DNA of 8,663 nt from NCBI GenBank assembly GCA_002710885.1, contig PAIW01000013.1, positions 1-8,663 on the forward strand, written 5' to 3'. Below the pieces are notes generated by a model, which made no database searches, had not been told where the DNA came from, and saw nothing but the letters and a program-made list of their open reading frames with translations. Shown here in pieces: positions 1 to 5,571 of the stretch. Numbering within the stretch: position 1 is the stretch's first letter; each line of letters opens with the position of its first letter. The stretch is from Chloroflexota bacterium (lineage in GTDB: Bacteria; Chloroflexota; Dehalococcoidia; SAR202; UBA11138). The translations under genes and the position numbers were made by a program.

Positions 1-531
1 AGGGATGGAGTAGTTGTTGCGGAGGTTCCGTTCGCGCTTGGACCGGACAGACGCATCAAGGGTGATGCACAGCGCAGAGTAACCGGAGTCATCGGCGCGA
101 TGGGCCATAAGCTCGGTGATTTCCCTGTCTCTGTAGAAATACTGTTGGAACCAGATTTTACGAGTCGCCGCGCCGGCAACGTCTTCCATCACAACACTGG
201 AACCAGAACTGAGGATCATCCCGACATCTGCCGCGCAGGCCGCTCTGACGGTCGCAAGTTCCGCGTCGGCATGGGCCCGGATGTGATGTCCCGCCGGACA
301 CATCATCAACGGAAAGTCTATCCGCTCTCCCAGCACCGTGGTCGACAGATCGCGCACGTCCATGTCCACCAGCATCCTGGGCCGAAGCATTATGGAGTCG
401 AACGCCTGACGAGTTCGGCTGATGGTAATCTCATCGGTCGCGCCTCCCTCGACGAAATCCCACTCTGGTTTGGGCATGAGTTCTTTTGCCAGCGCTTCGT
501 ACTCATACAGGTTGATCGGTTTGTCGACCAC
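1..531 (-). CDS. FMN-dependent alpha-hydroxy-acid oxidase/dehydrogenase, N-terminal part (runs off the window)
   Basis: These are the first 177 residues of an FMN alpha-hydroxy-acid dehydrogenase of the glycolate oxidase / LldD / lactate monooxygenase family, which oxidises a 2-hydroxy acid to a 2-oxo acid. Aligned by eye with spinach glycolate oxidase, it shows the opening helix (NLYEYEALAKELMPK, 7-21), the GGATDE segment (29-34), LRPR (49-52), the FMN-contacting LSS (107-109), and the FQQYFY block (128-133) with the expected catalytic Tyr at 131. Two usual active-site residues look changed: the position of spinach Tyr24 is Phe26, and that of Arg164 appears to be Lys165. The catalytic His/Arg/Lys of the C-terminal half lie outside the window. 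The GTG start is forced, because an in-frame stop lies just upstream and a strong Shine-Dalgarno precedes it. The gene is 41 nt downstream of the LLM oxidoreductase on the same strand, so the two are probably co-transcribed. Substrate not determinable. Confidence 0.9.
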   Translation of the reverse strand, partial: MVDKPINLYEYEALAKELMPKPEWDFVEGGATDEITISRTRQAFDSIMLRPRMLVDMDVRDLSTTVLGERIDFPLMMCPAGHHIRAHADAELATVRAACAADVGMILSSGSSVVMEDVAGAATRKIWFQQYFYRDREITELMAHRADDSGYSALCITLDASVRSKRERNLRNNYSIP

Positions 532-540
532 GATTTCGGG

Positions 541-547
541 CCTCCTT
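541..547 (-). promoter_or_regulatory. Shine-Dalgarno AAGGAGG deciding a GTG start
   Basis: On the minus strand AAGGAGG lies 9 nt before the GTG at 531-529. An in-frame TAA about 7 codons upstream leaves no alternative ATG, so this site fixes the start of the alpha-hydroxy-acid oxidase. Confidence 0.8.
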
Positions 548-572
548 GTGACTTACAGGTGGCAGATCAGTC

Positions 573-1415
573 TCAGATGAGCTTGGAGTATTCATCTATC
601 ATCGGTAACACCGTGTCTTTTTCTTCCGAAGGCAGAGACAACACTGCGCGGCTCACGCCTATCGACTCCAAATGCTGTATCTCGTCGGCGTCAGGCTGGG
701 CGCCGAATACCGTGATCGAGATCGTTGACGGGTCTCTTCCCGATTCTTCGGCCTGCTGTTTCAACGACACGATCTTTTCGGCCAGCTTGAGTCCTCCAGA
801 GGGACGCCCTCCAATCGGCATCCAGCCGTCACCGAATTCGACAACCCGATTAAATGTTGTCGCGCCATCGCCGCCCACGATGATCGGCGGATATGGTTGT
901 TGCACGGGTTTGGGATAACTCCAAATCTTGTCAAAGTCAACGAACTCGCCGTGGAACTCAGGCTCGTCTTTGGTCCAGATTTCCTTCATCGCCAGCATTC
1001 GTTCTCGGAGCAGCCTCATGCGGGTTCGGGGATTGGTGCCGTGATTCTCCATCTCCTCTTTGTTCCAGCCGCCGCCGATGCCAAAGAGGAACCGACCGTC
1101 CGAGAGCCGGTCAAGGCTGGCAACCTCTTTCGCCAAGACAATAGGGTCATGCTCGACCACCAGACAGATACCGGTCCCCAGCTTCAAATTCGTGGTGACT
1201 GCTGCTGCCGCAGTCAGGGCAACGAAGGGGTCATAGGTATGCCAGTACATCTTCGGGAGATCGGCGCCTCCGGGCCACGGAGATTGTCGACTGGCAGGGA
1301 TATGGGTATGCTCTGGAACCCACATGGACTCGAACCCTCTGTCCTCCAGCAACTTCGCCAGATCGTCGGGTCTGATTGAGTAGTCGGTGGAGAACATTAC
1401 GGCCCCAATATCCAT
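573..1415 (-). CDS. LLM class (luciferase-like) flavin/F420-dependent oxidoreductase
   Basis: A 280-residue TIM-barrel oxidoreductase of the bacterial-luciferase-like superfamily, of the type usually annotated as F420-dependent (TIGR03619-like). Visible hallmarks are the N-terminal strand and helix ending in ESMWVPEH (29-36), the loop LKLGTGI (77-83), a substrate-side segment with EHDPIVLAKEVASLD (88-102), SDGRFLFGIGGGWNKEEMENHG (105-126, highly typical), and WSYPKPVQQPYPPIIVGG (165-182), which precedes the last barrel strands. It likely transfers hydride between a deazaflavin or flavin and a small organic substrate, or acts as a monooxygenase; the sequence does not separate F420 from FMN. 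The ATG is preceded by AAGGAGC at a 5-nt spacing. Length is normal for the group. It is first in a two-gene minus-strand unit with the alpha-hydroxy-acid oxidase, suggesting consecutive oxidative steps. Confidence 0.93.
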   Translation of the reverse strand: MDIGAVMFSTDYSIRPDDLAKLLEDRGFESMWVPEHTHIPASRQSPWPGGADLPKMYWHTYDPFVALTAAAAVTTNLKLGTGICLVVEHDPIVLAKEVASLDRLSDGRFLFGIGGGWNKEEMENHGTNPRTRMRLLRERMLAMKEIWTKDEPEFHGEFVDFDKIWSYPKPVQQPYPPIIVGGDGATTFNRVVEFGDGWMPIGGRPSGGLKLAEKIVSLKQQAEESGRDPSTISITVFGAQPDADEIQHLESIGVSRAVLSLPSEEKDTVLPMIDEYSKLI

Positions 1416-1435
1416 GATTCGCTCCTTAGTAAGGT

Positions 1436-1462
1436 TCAGGTATCAGGCAATCAGGCGTCAGG
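1436..1462. repeat. Four short TCAGG repeats upstream of the LLM gene
   Basis: TCAGG occurs at 1436-1440, 1443-1447, 1451-1455 and 1458-1462, at spacings of 7, 8 and 7 nt. The array sits immediately upstream of the LLM gene's Shine-Dalgarno (1421-1427), so it would read as CCTGA repeats in that gene's mRNA leader. It could be a protein-binding array or a slippage product; only the pattern itself is seen. Confidence 0.5.
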
Positions 1463-1540
1463 TTGGTCCCACAGCCATTTGTCCTGATGATAACGGTGGC
1501 AGTCGAATGAGAGAAGTCGACACTTTGGAAGTCGAAGCCA

Positions 1541-1569
1541 AGCATATCAGCCTGAAACGTCTTCATCAA
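1541..1569 (-). promoter_or_regulatory. Candidate sigma-70-type promoter for the LLM / hydroxy-acid oxidase unit
   Basis: On the minus strand, TTGATG (1569-1564) and TATGCT (1546-1541) are separated by 17 nt. Each hexamer matches 4 of 6 consensus bases. This would give a leader of about 120 nt containing the CCTGA repeats. Weak matches of this kind occur by chance. Confidence 0.3.
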
Positions 1570-1619
1570 TCATCAATTCGCCAGAGAATAATTTTGCGTA
1601 AGGCCTAGTCAGTAATCGG

Positions 1620-1648
1620 TTGTTCCTTCGAAGTCATCCTGCTACAAT
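1620..1648 (+). promoter_or_regulatory. Candidate promoter for the NHL/PAL-like gene
   Basis: TACAAT at 1643-1648 differs by one base from the -10 consensus, with TTGTTC at 1620-1625 and a 17-nt spacer. The -35 match is poor (3 of 6). The predicted leader of about 40 nt ends at a purine-rich Shine-Dalgarno (AGAGAGGA, 1683-1690). Confidence 0.33.
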
Positions 1649-1697
1649 TGCGCCCGATTTTACTTGGATTGCCATTCACCCAAGAGAGGACGACATC

Positions 1698-2567
1698 ATG
1701 GCTGCAAAGTTTGGATTCGGAGACTACCGGTATGAATTGGTGGAGGGATGGCCCAACTTGACCGCGGCGGGCGTTGCCTCAGATATCGCTTTGGATTCAA
1801 GTGGACGCGCCTATATTGCATGGCGCGAATGGCCCTACCCAGATGTCACAGGCGGCGCGGTGCTGATCTTCGACGAGAATGGCAAGCTGTTGGAGACATG
1901 GGGCGAAGATTTGTACACGACGCCTCACGGCATGTGGATCGGCCCCGATGACGAAATCTTCATGACTGACAGTGCCGATCACACCGTCCGCAAGTACGCC
2001 CCGTCCGGCGAGATTCTGATGACAATGGGGCAGAAGGGTGTCACCGGCGCTCCGGGCACTCCCTTCAACAGACCGACCCGCGCCGTGCTGTCGCCGTCGG
2101 GAGAAATTTTCGTCGGAGACGGCTACGGCCAAAACCGCGTGCATCGCTTTACATCTGCTGGCGAGCACATAACCTCTTGGGGAGCGGACGGCACAGGCCC
2201 CGGCCAGTTCGACCTGCCCCATGACGTGACCGTTGACTCCAACAACAACGTCTACGTCATGGACAGAGAGAACAACCGCTGTCAGGTCTTCGACCTCGAG
2301 GGCAACTTCAAAACGGAGTGGCCAAGAGTCCCAGGTCCCAACGACGCTCACCTCGACGATGACAACCTGCTCCACGTCGCCACTGGACATGAAGGAATCC
2401 ACGTCATGACGCTAGACGGTGAAGTAATCGGCAAGTGGAACCAGCACGGCGAAGGCTCCGGCGAGTTCCGAGGCTACCCTCACGGCATCTGGATAGACTC
2501 TGGTTCCAACGTCTACGTCGCAGAAGTCGGCGCCCAGAATGCCATCCAAAAGTTCGCGCGGGTGTGA
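1698..2567 (+). CDS. NHL-repeat beta-propeller protein, peptidyl-alpha-hydroxyglycine amidating-lyase-like
   Basis: A 289-residue propeller protein. The ATG at 1698 is preferred over an upstream start because AGAGAGGA lies 7 nt before it and the homology begins there. Repeated blades start with a PHG/PHD motif. The three histidines H77 (TTPHGMW), H175 (LPHDVT) and H262 (YPHGIW) align with the zinc ligands of the lyase (PAL) domain of peptidylglycine alpha-amidating monooxygenase. DGYG (141-144, Tyr143) and DRENNR (189-194) match the catalytic Tyr and Arg-containing segments, and GPGQFDLPHD (167-176) matches the usual blade junction. The family lyase splits peptidyl-alpha-hydroxyglycine into amide and glyoxylate. 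There is no signal peptide and no copper monooxygenase (PHM) partner in view, so a true amidating role is unproven; it may cleave another small hydroxy-acid adduct or lactone. Its position opposite a 2-hydroxy-acid oxidase is compatible with glyoxylate-like products (inference). Confidence 0.85.
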   Translation: MAAKFGFGDYRYELVEGWPNLTAAGVASDIALDSSGRAYIAWREWPYPDVTGGAVLIFDENGKLLETWGEDLYTTPHGMWIGPDDEIFMTDSADHTVRKYAPSGEILMTMGQKGVTGAPGTPFNRPTRAVLSPSGEIFVGDGYGQNRVHRFTSAGEHITSWGADGTGPGQFDLPHDVTVDSNNNVYVMDRENNRCQVFDLEGNFKTEWPRVPGPNDAHLDDDNLLHVATGHEGIHVMTLDGEVIGKWNQHGEGSGEFRGYPHGIWIDSGSNVYVAEVGAQNAIQKFARV

Positions 2568-2621
2568 TCGCAACTTGCTGTTTAAGTGCCAGTTGCTCAC
2601 TTAGGACAAAGGCTGGACGTA

Positions 2622-3033
2622 TCAGGATCGGTTCAGGAGATCATCGGGATCAACGGTTTCTAGGAGTATCGGAGCCAGGGTTTTGAGAATGCCCAACGTG
2701 GCGATTCGCACCGTTGGGACTGACGGGTCCCATCCCGGTGAGACCTCGCACAGGTCGAAGGCTCCCAGCATGTCGAACATGGCGAGCATGTCCATTGCCT
2801 CGAAGAACTCGTTGGTGGTGACGCCGTGGAACTCCGGCGATCCGGTGCCTGTGGACTCGTGGGCGTCGATCGCGTCGATGTCGATGCTGACGTACACGGC
2901 GTCCACGCCGTCAGCCGCCGTCTCCATCGCGTCGTTCATGATGTCGACGATGCCCTGATCTCGGCAGTCTGAAGGACGAGACCAGACCGGCGAAGTAGGG
3001 CATAACGTCTCTTTCGTAAACTGAAGACCCCAT
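2622..3033 (-). pseudogene. Agmatinase/arginase-family (ureohydrolase) gene with an internal deletion and frame change
   Basis: The downstream part, from about 2960 to 2622, encodes a ureohydrolase C-terminus. It has the metal-binding SIDIDAID followed by TGTGSPE, then a helix and FDLCEVSPGWDP, the normal end of agmatinase/guanidinobutyrase proteins. The first part, an ATG at 3033 in another frame, encodes about 25 residues including PYFAGLVSSFRLP, which resembles the usual N-terminus of the same family (moderate certainty). The two meet near 2959-2960. About 180 residues that normally lie between are absent, including the GGDHS and DAHxD manganese ligands, so the product cannot be an active ureohydrolase. 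A shorter ATG at 2939 could start a 105-residue C-terminal peptide, but it has no convincing Shine-Dalgarno. It follows the DUF3830 gene by 70 nt on the same strand and converges on the NHL gene. Confidence 0.8.
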
Positions 3034-3061
3034 CGTTAGATCTTCTGTTGTCTTGTTGGAA

Positions 3062-3080
3062 CATAGCGCAGTTGGCTATG
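3062..3080 (-). terminator. Small hairpin between the DUF3830 gene and the ureohydrolase remnant
   Basis: CATAGC (3062-3067) and GCTATG (3075-3080) form a perfect 6-bp stem with a 7-nt loop, 24 nt after the DUF3830 stop. No T-run follows on either strand, so intrinsic termination is doubtful. It may be a weak attenuator or chance. Confidence 0.2.
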
Positions 3081-3103
3081 AACAGTTATTGACCTCTGGA
3101 CGA

Positions 3104-3517
3104 TTAGACAATTTCGAAAGAAATATCCTGGGCGCCCTCCCACAGCACCTTGTGACCGAAGTCGATGAGATGCTCGCGGCCGTCGACGATGGTCAGAAAA
3201 TGGTTTCCGGCCAGCAGCCCTACCTTACTCCCGAAAGCGGTGGAGCCATAAGGGAATAGAATCTCGGTCTCGCTGATTCCACCGGGATAAAATAATATGT
3301 CGCCCTTTGACGGATAGGACGTGTGGTTCTCGTACTGATCAATCATATTGAAATCGCCCAACGACACCCATGCTGACTCTCCACTCCATCGAGCCTGGAT
3401 GATCTTCTGCCTAAAGGGCAGCAACTTCAGGAACGCCTCGCAGGTTTTGGGCGCGGCGTCCTCTGTTCGGGCAGTGAAGGTAAATGGGCCAATGATGATT
3501 TTCAAAAGTTCTGACAT
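3104..3517 (-). CDS. DUF3830 family protein, cyclophilin-like fold
   Basis: A 137-residue cytosolic protein of the DUF3830 family, which has a cyclophilin-like beta-barrel. Family features visible are the N-terminal strand with AAPKTCEAFLKLLPF (21-35), RWSGESAW (43-50), YENHTSYPSKGDILFYPGGISETEI (62-86, the most diagnostic block), FPYGSTAFGSKVG (88-100), LAGNHFLTI (102-110), and the C-terminal VLWEGAQDISFE (124-135). Length is normal. Its activity is not established. Family members are often found beside amidohydrolases, racemases and transporters of small-molecule catabolism, as here with a ureohydrolase remnant downstream and an amidohydrolase divergent. The ATG has AAAGGA at a 7-nt spacing. 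The 170-nt gap to the divergent Ada-site gene should carry its promoter, but I could not pick one with confidence. Confidence 0.92.
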   Translation of the reverse strand: MSELLKIIIGPFTFTARTEDAAPKTCEAFLKLLPFRQKIIQARWSGESAWVSLGDFNMIDQYENHTSYPSKGDILFYPGGISETEILFPYGSTAFGSKVGLLAGNHFLTIVDGREHLIDFGHKVLWEGAQDISFEIV

Positions 3518-3646
3518 GATGAAATCCTTTTGTGGAGATTGCCGCCCAAATTGATCGTCCGTTTAATCCGGTGATGCAAGATGATAACAGGTTGGAGATT
3601 CGCAGTGGCATGGAATCAAACAGTGAATCATCGGCCTGCTAGAATA

Positions 3647-3677
3647 GCCTCACGCTGAGATTCTGAATACGTGAGGC
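3647..3677 (+). promoter_or_regulatory. Perfect 8-bp inverted repeat covering the ribosome-binding region of the Ada-site gene
   Basis: GCCTCACG (3647-3654) and CGTGAGGC (3670-3677) are exact reverse complements separated by 15 nt, and the second arm ends 10 nt before the ATG at 3688. The only Shine-Dalgarno-like bases (GTGAGG, 3671-3676) lie inside that arm. It could be a dyad operator or an mRNA hairpin that hides the ribosome-binding site. It does not resemble the E. coli Ada box. Confidence 0.5.
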
Positions 3678-3687
3678 CCTTCGAAAA

Positions 3688-3900
3688 ATGTTCAACGCAT
3701 GCGCCACCACAAAGATCGTTTGTCGGCCCAACTGTCCTCCTGGTCGACGCACCAAACCCGAGAATCGTATACGCTTCCCGACTCTGGATGATGCTTACGA
3801 CGCTGGATTCCGAGCCTGCCTCGTGTGCCTTCCTGATGTCGGCCCCCCAGGCCCGTGGATGTCCAAAAAGGAACGACTCTCGGCCGGTCGGTCCGTGTGA
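3688..3900 (+). CDS. Small protein with an Ada-type zinc/methyl-acceptor cysteine site
   Basis: A 70-residue protein consisting almost only of the N-terminal metal-binding domain of Ada/AdaA. CRPNC (C12, C16) and CLVC (C44, C47) reproduce the four zinc cysteines of E. coli Ada (C38, C42, C69, C72). Between them are KPENRIRF and DDAYDAGFRAC, at the positions of the usual ENVRFF and AEAAGFRPC motifs. In Ada the first cysteine takes methyl groups from DNA phosphotriesters and switches on transcription, but here there is no AraC helix-turn-helix and no methyltransferase domain. Standalone copies of this domain exist, with unproven roles such as a metal or thiol sensor. The ATG is the first in frame after a stop 8 codons upstream; its ribosome-binding site is poor and lies in a hairpin arm. 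It ends 39 nt before the amidohydrolase on the same strand. A decayed fragment of a longer AdaA is the alternative, though the four ligands are all intact. Confidence 0.75.
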   Translation: MFNACATTKIVCRPNCPPGRRTKPENRIRFPTLDDAYDAGFRACLVCLPDVGPPGPWMSKKERLSAGRSV

Positions 3901-3939
3901 TATGATTTGGCCTCCAAACACTTCAAGGGAGGCACTATC

Positions 3940-4965
3940 ATGCCGTTCGGAGGCAACGACTGGCTGGCTTTGACCCAGGAAGAAACCCTGGAGCCAGATA
4001 TCCCTATCTGCGACCCACACCACCACTTTTGGGATTTCCGCACGCAGCGCATCCCGTATCAGAGATACCTGATTCACGAACTGGCCGACGACGTTAACAG
4101 CGGGCACAACGTGAAATCCACCGTGTTCATTGAGGCCCGGTCGATGTACCGGACTGACGGGCCTGAGGAGATGCGACCCGTCGGCGAGGTTGAGTTCGTT
4201 CAAGGTCTTGCCGCGGCCAGCGCTAGCGGACTGTACGGCCCCACTAAAATCGCGGCGGCGATCGTCGGCCACGCCAACTTGAACCTAGGAGATGCTGTCG
4301 AACCGGTGCTAGATGCATTGCAGGCAGCCAGCCCCAACAGGTTCCGGGGCATCCGGCACTCGGTGACATGGGACCCACACCCGGAGGTTGAAGTCACGTC
4401 TGCACACAGGGCAGAAGGTCAACTGCTCAGCGATAATTTCAGGGCAGGCGCGCGAGTTCTGGCCCGGATGGGCATGTCACTTGAGGCATGGATGTACTTC
4501 CCTCAGCTTCCCGAGCTTGCAGACTTCGCCAAGGCTGTCCCCGACTTGCCCATCATCTTGAACCACATCGGAGGGCTTCTGAGGGTCGGCCCCTACGCCA
4601 ATCGGGACGACGAGGTGTTGGCTACCTGGCGAGAGGGACTTGCGGCGGTCGCCGAGTGTCCCAACGTCAACGTCAAGCTGGGCGGGGTCGGCATGCCCCG
4701 CACCGGGATGGACTGGCACGATCGCGACACGCCCATAGGCTCAGAGGAGTTGGCCGAGTCGATGGCCCCCTTTATGAACTACTGCATCGAACAGTTCGGT
4801 CCCGACCGCTCGATGTTTGAGAGCAACTTCCCTGTGGACAAGGTGGGATACTCCTACCACGTCATGTACAACGCCTTCAAGCGACTGTCCAGCGGTTACT
4901 CGGATTCAGAGCGCGCCAGCATGTTCCACGACACCGCCGCGAGAGTGTACAGGGTGGAGGATTAA
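3940..4965 (+). CDS. Amidohydrolase family 2 protein (lactonase/hydrolase type)
   Basis: A 341-residue metal-dependent TIM-barrel hydrolase of the Amidohydro_2 family, which includes 2-pyrone-4,6-dicarboxylate lactonase, sugar lactonases and related decarboxylases. The metal-binding DPHHHFWD motif is at 25-32, a strand with STVFIEA at 60-66, FRGIRH at 135-140, the barrel histidine in LNHIGG (208-212, H209), VNVKLGG at 243-249, and the C-terminal FESNFPVDK at 293-301. Most relatives have S-D-W-P at the last motif; here it is S-N-F-P, so the usual aspartate is Asn. The ATG at 3940 is chosen over an in-frame TTG at 3907 because AAGGGAGG (3925-3932) sits 7 nt before it. It follows the Ada-site gene by 39 nt. 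Cytosolic; it probably opens a lactone or cleaves a C-C or amide bond of a carboxylate. The substrate cannot be read. Confidence 0.92.
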   Translation: MPFGGNDWLALTQEETLEPDIPICDPHHHFWDFRTQRIPYQRYLIHELADDVNSGHNVKSTVFIEARSMYRTDGPEEMRPVGEVEFVQGLAAASASGLYGPTKIAAAIVGHANLNLGDAVEPVLDALQAASPNRFRGIRHSVTWDPHPEVEVTSAHRAEGQLLSDNFRAGARVLARMGMSLEAWMYFPQLPELADFAKAVPDLPIILNHIGGLLRVGPYANRDDEVLATWREGLAAVAECPNVNVKLGGVGMPRTGMDWHDRDTPIGSEELAESMAPFMNYCIEQFGPDRSMFESNFPVDKVGYSYHVMYNAFKRLSSGYSDSERASMFHDTAARVYRVED

Positions 4966-5024
4966 CGGTCAGAGGTTACATCTCGAACTGGTGGGTGACG
5001 GTTCACATGCTGTGATGGGCGGAA

Positions 5025-5042
5025 CGATGGGGCAACCCCTCG
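5025..5042 (+). terminator. Possible weak terminator after the amidohydrolase
   Basis: CGA-GGGG pairs with CCCC-TCG around a CAA loop, with one bulged T, 60 nt after the stop codon. It is followed only by ATTTCG, a poor U-tract. Confidence 0.3.
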
Positions 5043-5054
5043 ATTTCGTCAGTG

Positions 5055-5070
5055 TGTGTGATTTGACACA
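5055..5070. promoter_or_regulatory. CRP/FNR-like dyad TGTGT-N6-ACACA
   Basis: Two 5-nt arms are exact reverse complements separated by 6 nt, one base per arm away from the CRP consensus TGTGA-N6-TCACA. It lies more than 100 nt upstream of the candidate promoter at 5158-5187, which is far for a class I/II site. A GTGTGTGT run makes the left arm ambiguous. Confidence 0.25.
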
Positions 5071-5157
5071 TACTTCAATCGACCGTCGAATCATAAACGG
5101 AAATTCTCATATCTGCTGGTAACGGTGTTGTAATACACAATATATAGGTAAAAAGGG

Positions 5158-5187
5158 TTGCGACTTTCGAAATCGGCGTAATATAAT
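5158..5187 (+). promoter_or_regulatory. Candidate sigma-70 promoter for the DUF5679 gene
   Basis: TTGCGA (5158-5163, 4 of 6) and a perfect TATAAT (5182-5187) are spaced by 18 nt within the AT-rich block. Transcription would begin near 5194 and give a leader of about 165 nt before the ATG at 5359, unusually long for such a small gene. Confidence 0.45.
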
Positions 5188-5358
5188 ATTGGACAATCTG
5201 GCCCTATGATGCGTTGACACTTCGGCGTTTTCCCAGGGACAAACTTTTCGTCAGAATGTAGTGATCGCATCTCCGACGGGAAGACGCTGCGATGATGGGT
5301 CTCCGCGGCGCCGCTTCGGTTGTAACATTTCCTACACTGCATCCTTTTGGAGAGATTA

Positions 5359-5502
5359 ATGCAAGCCTACTGCCTTAAGTGCCGTGACCACCGCGACATT
5401 AACGACGCACAACAAGTTACCCTCAAGAACGGCCGACCTGCCACTCGTGGCAAGTGCTCGGTATGCGCTGCCACAGTATTCAGGATCGGAAAAGCCTCTT
5501 AG
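5359..5502 (+). CDS. DUF5679 mini zinc-ribbon protein
   Basis: A 47-residue protein recognisable as DUF5679. Two CxxC knuckles (C5/C8 and C33/C36) flank the conserved centre VTLKNGRPATRGKC (20-33), and the end FRIGKAS is typical. A zinc ribbon of this size probably binds nucleic acid or a protein partner; no function is established. The full family length is present, so it is not a fragment. The ATG is preceded by GGAGAG (5349-5354) with a 4-nt spacing. It stands alone on the plus strand in a gene-poor stretch, with a good promoter candidate upstream and a GC-rich hairpin downstream, so it is probably monocistronic. The family is common in Chloroflexota, which contributes to the taxonomic guess. 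Confidence 0.88.
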   Translation: MQAYCLKCRDHRDINDAQQVTLKNGRPATRGKCSVCAATVFRIGKAS

Positions 5503-5547
5503 CGCCGGTTCTGCCCCGCCAATTATCTGAGCGTGATCTGACCATCC

Positions 5548-5571
5548 CGAACGCCGCAGTTCCAGCGTTCG
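5548..5571 (+). terminator. GC-rich hairpin downstream of the DUF5679 gene
   Basis: CGAACGC (5548-5554) and GCGTTCG (5565-5571) form a perfect 7-bp stem with a 10-nt loop, 45 nt after the DUF5679 stop. No T-run follows, so if it terminates transcription it is not a classical intrinsic terminator. Confidence 0.3.

Larger units (their letters stand above)
4966..5358. other. 393-nt non-coding region with an AT-rich core
   Basis: No convincing gene lies here. It holds a short bulged hairpin after the amidohydrolase, a TGTGT-N6-ACACA dyad, an AT-rich block near 5090-5210 that includes a good -10 box, and a leader running into the DUF5679 gene. An 83-codon reading frame on the minus strand (5091-5342) has no ribosome-binding site and no recognisable similarity. 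Confidence 0.5.

Noticed and set aside
100..918. Long plus-strand reading frame (272 codons)
   Set aside because: It lies opposite the clearly conserved hydroxy-acid oxidase and LLM genes, and its own protein shows no family features.
1387..1608. 73-codon plus-strand frame in the divergent intergenic region
   Set aside because: It starts inside the LLM gene, has no ribosome-binding site, and its protein is not recognisable.
1797..2402. Minus-strand reading frame of 201 codons
   Set aside because: Antisense to the NHL propeller gene; the valine-rich translation is typical of a shadow frame.
2583..2603. TAAGTG/CACTTA hairpin between the convergent NHL and ureohydrolase genes
   Set aside because: Six AT-rich pairs with a 9-nt loop and no T-run; too weak to call a terminator.
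3628..4272. Minus-strand reading frame of 214 codons
   Set aside because: It overlaps the Ada-site gene and the start of the amidohydrolase, both with strong motifs. Its translation is low-complexity and unrecognisable.
5214..5219. Perfect TTGACA -35 hexamer
   Set aside because: No acceptable -10 lies 16-18 nt downstream, so the TTGCGA/TATAAT pair further upstream is preferred.
5091..5342. 83-codon minus-strand frame with an initial CxxC
   Set aside because: No usable ribosome-binding site and no similarity recognised. It covers the AT-rich promoter region of the DUF5679 gene.
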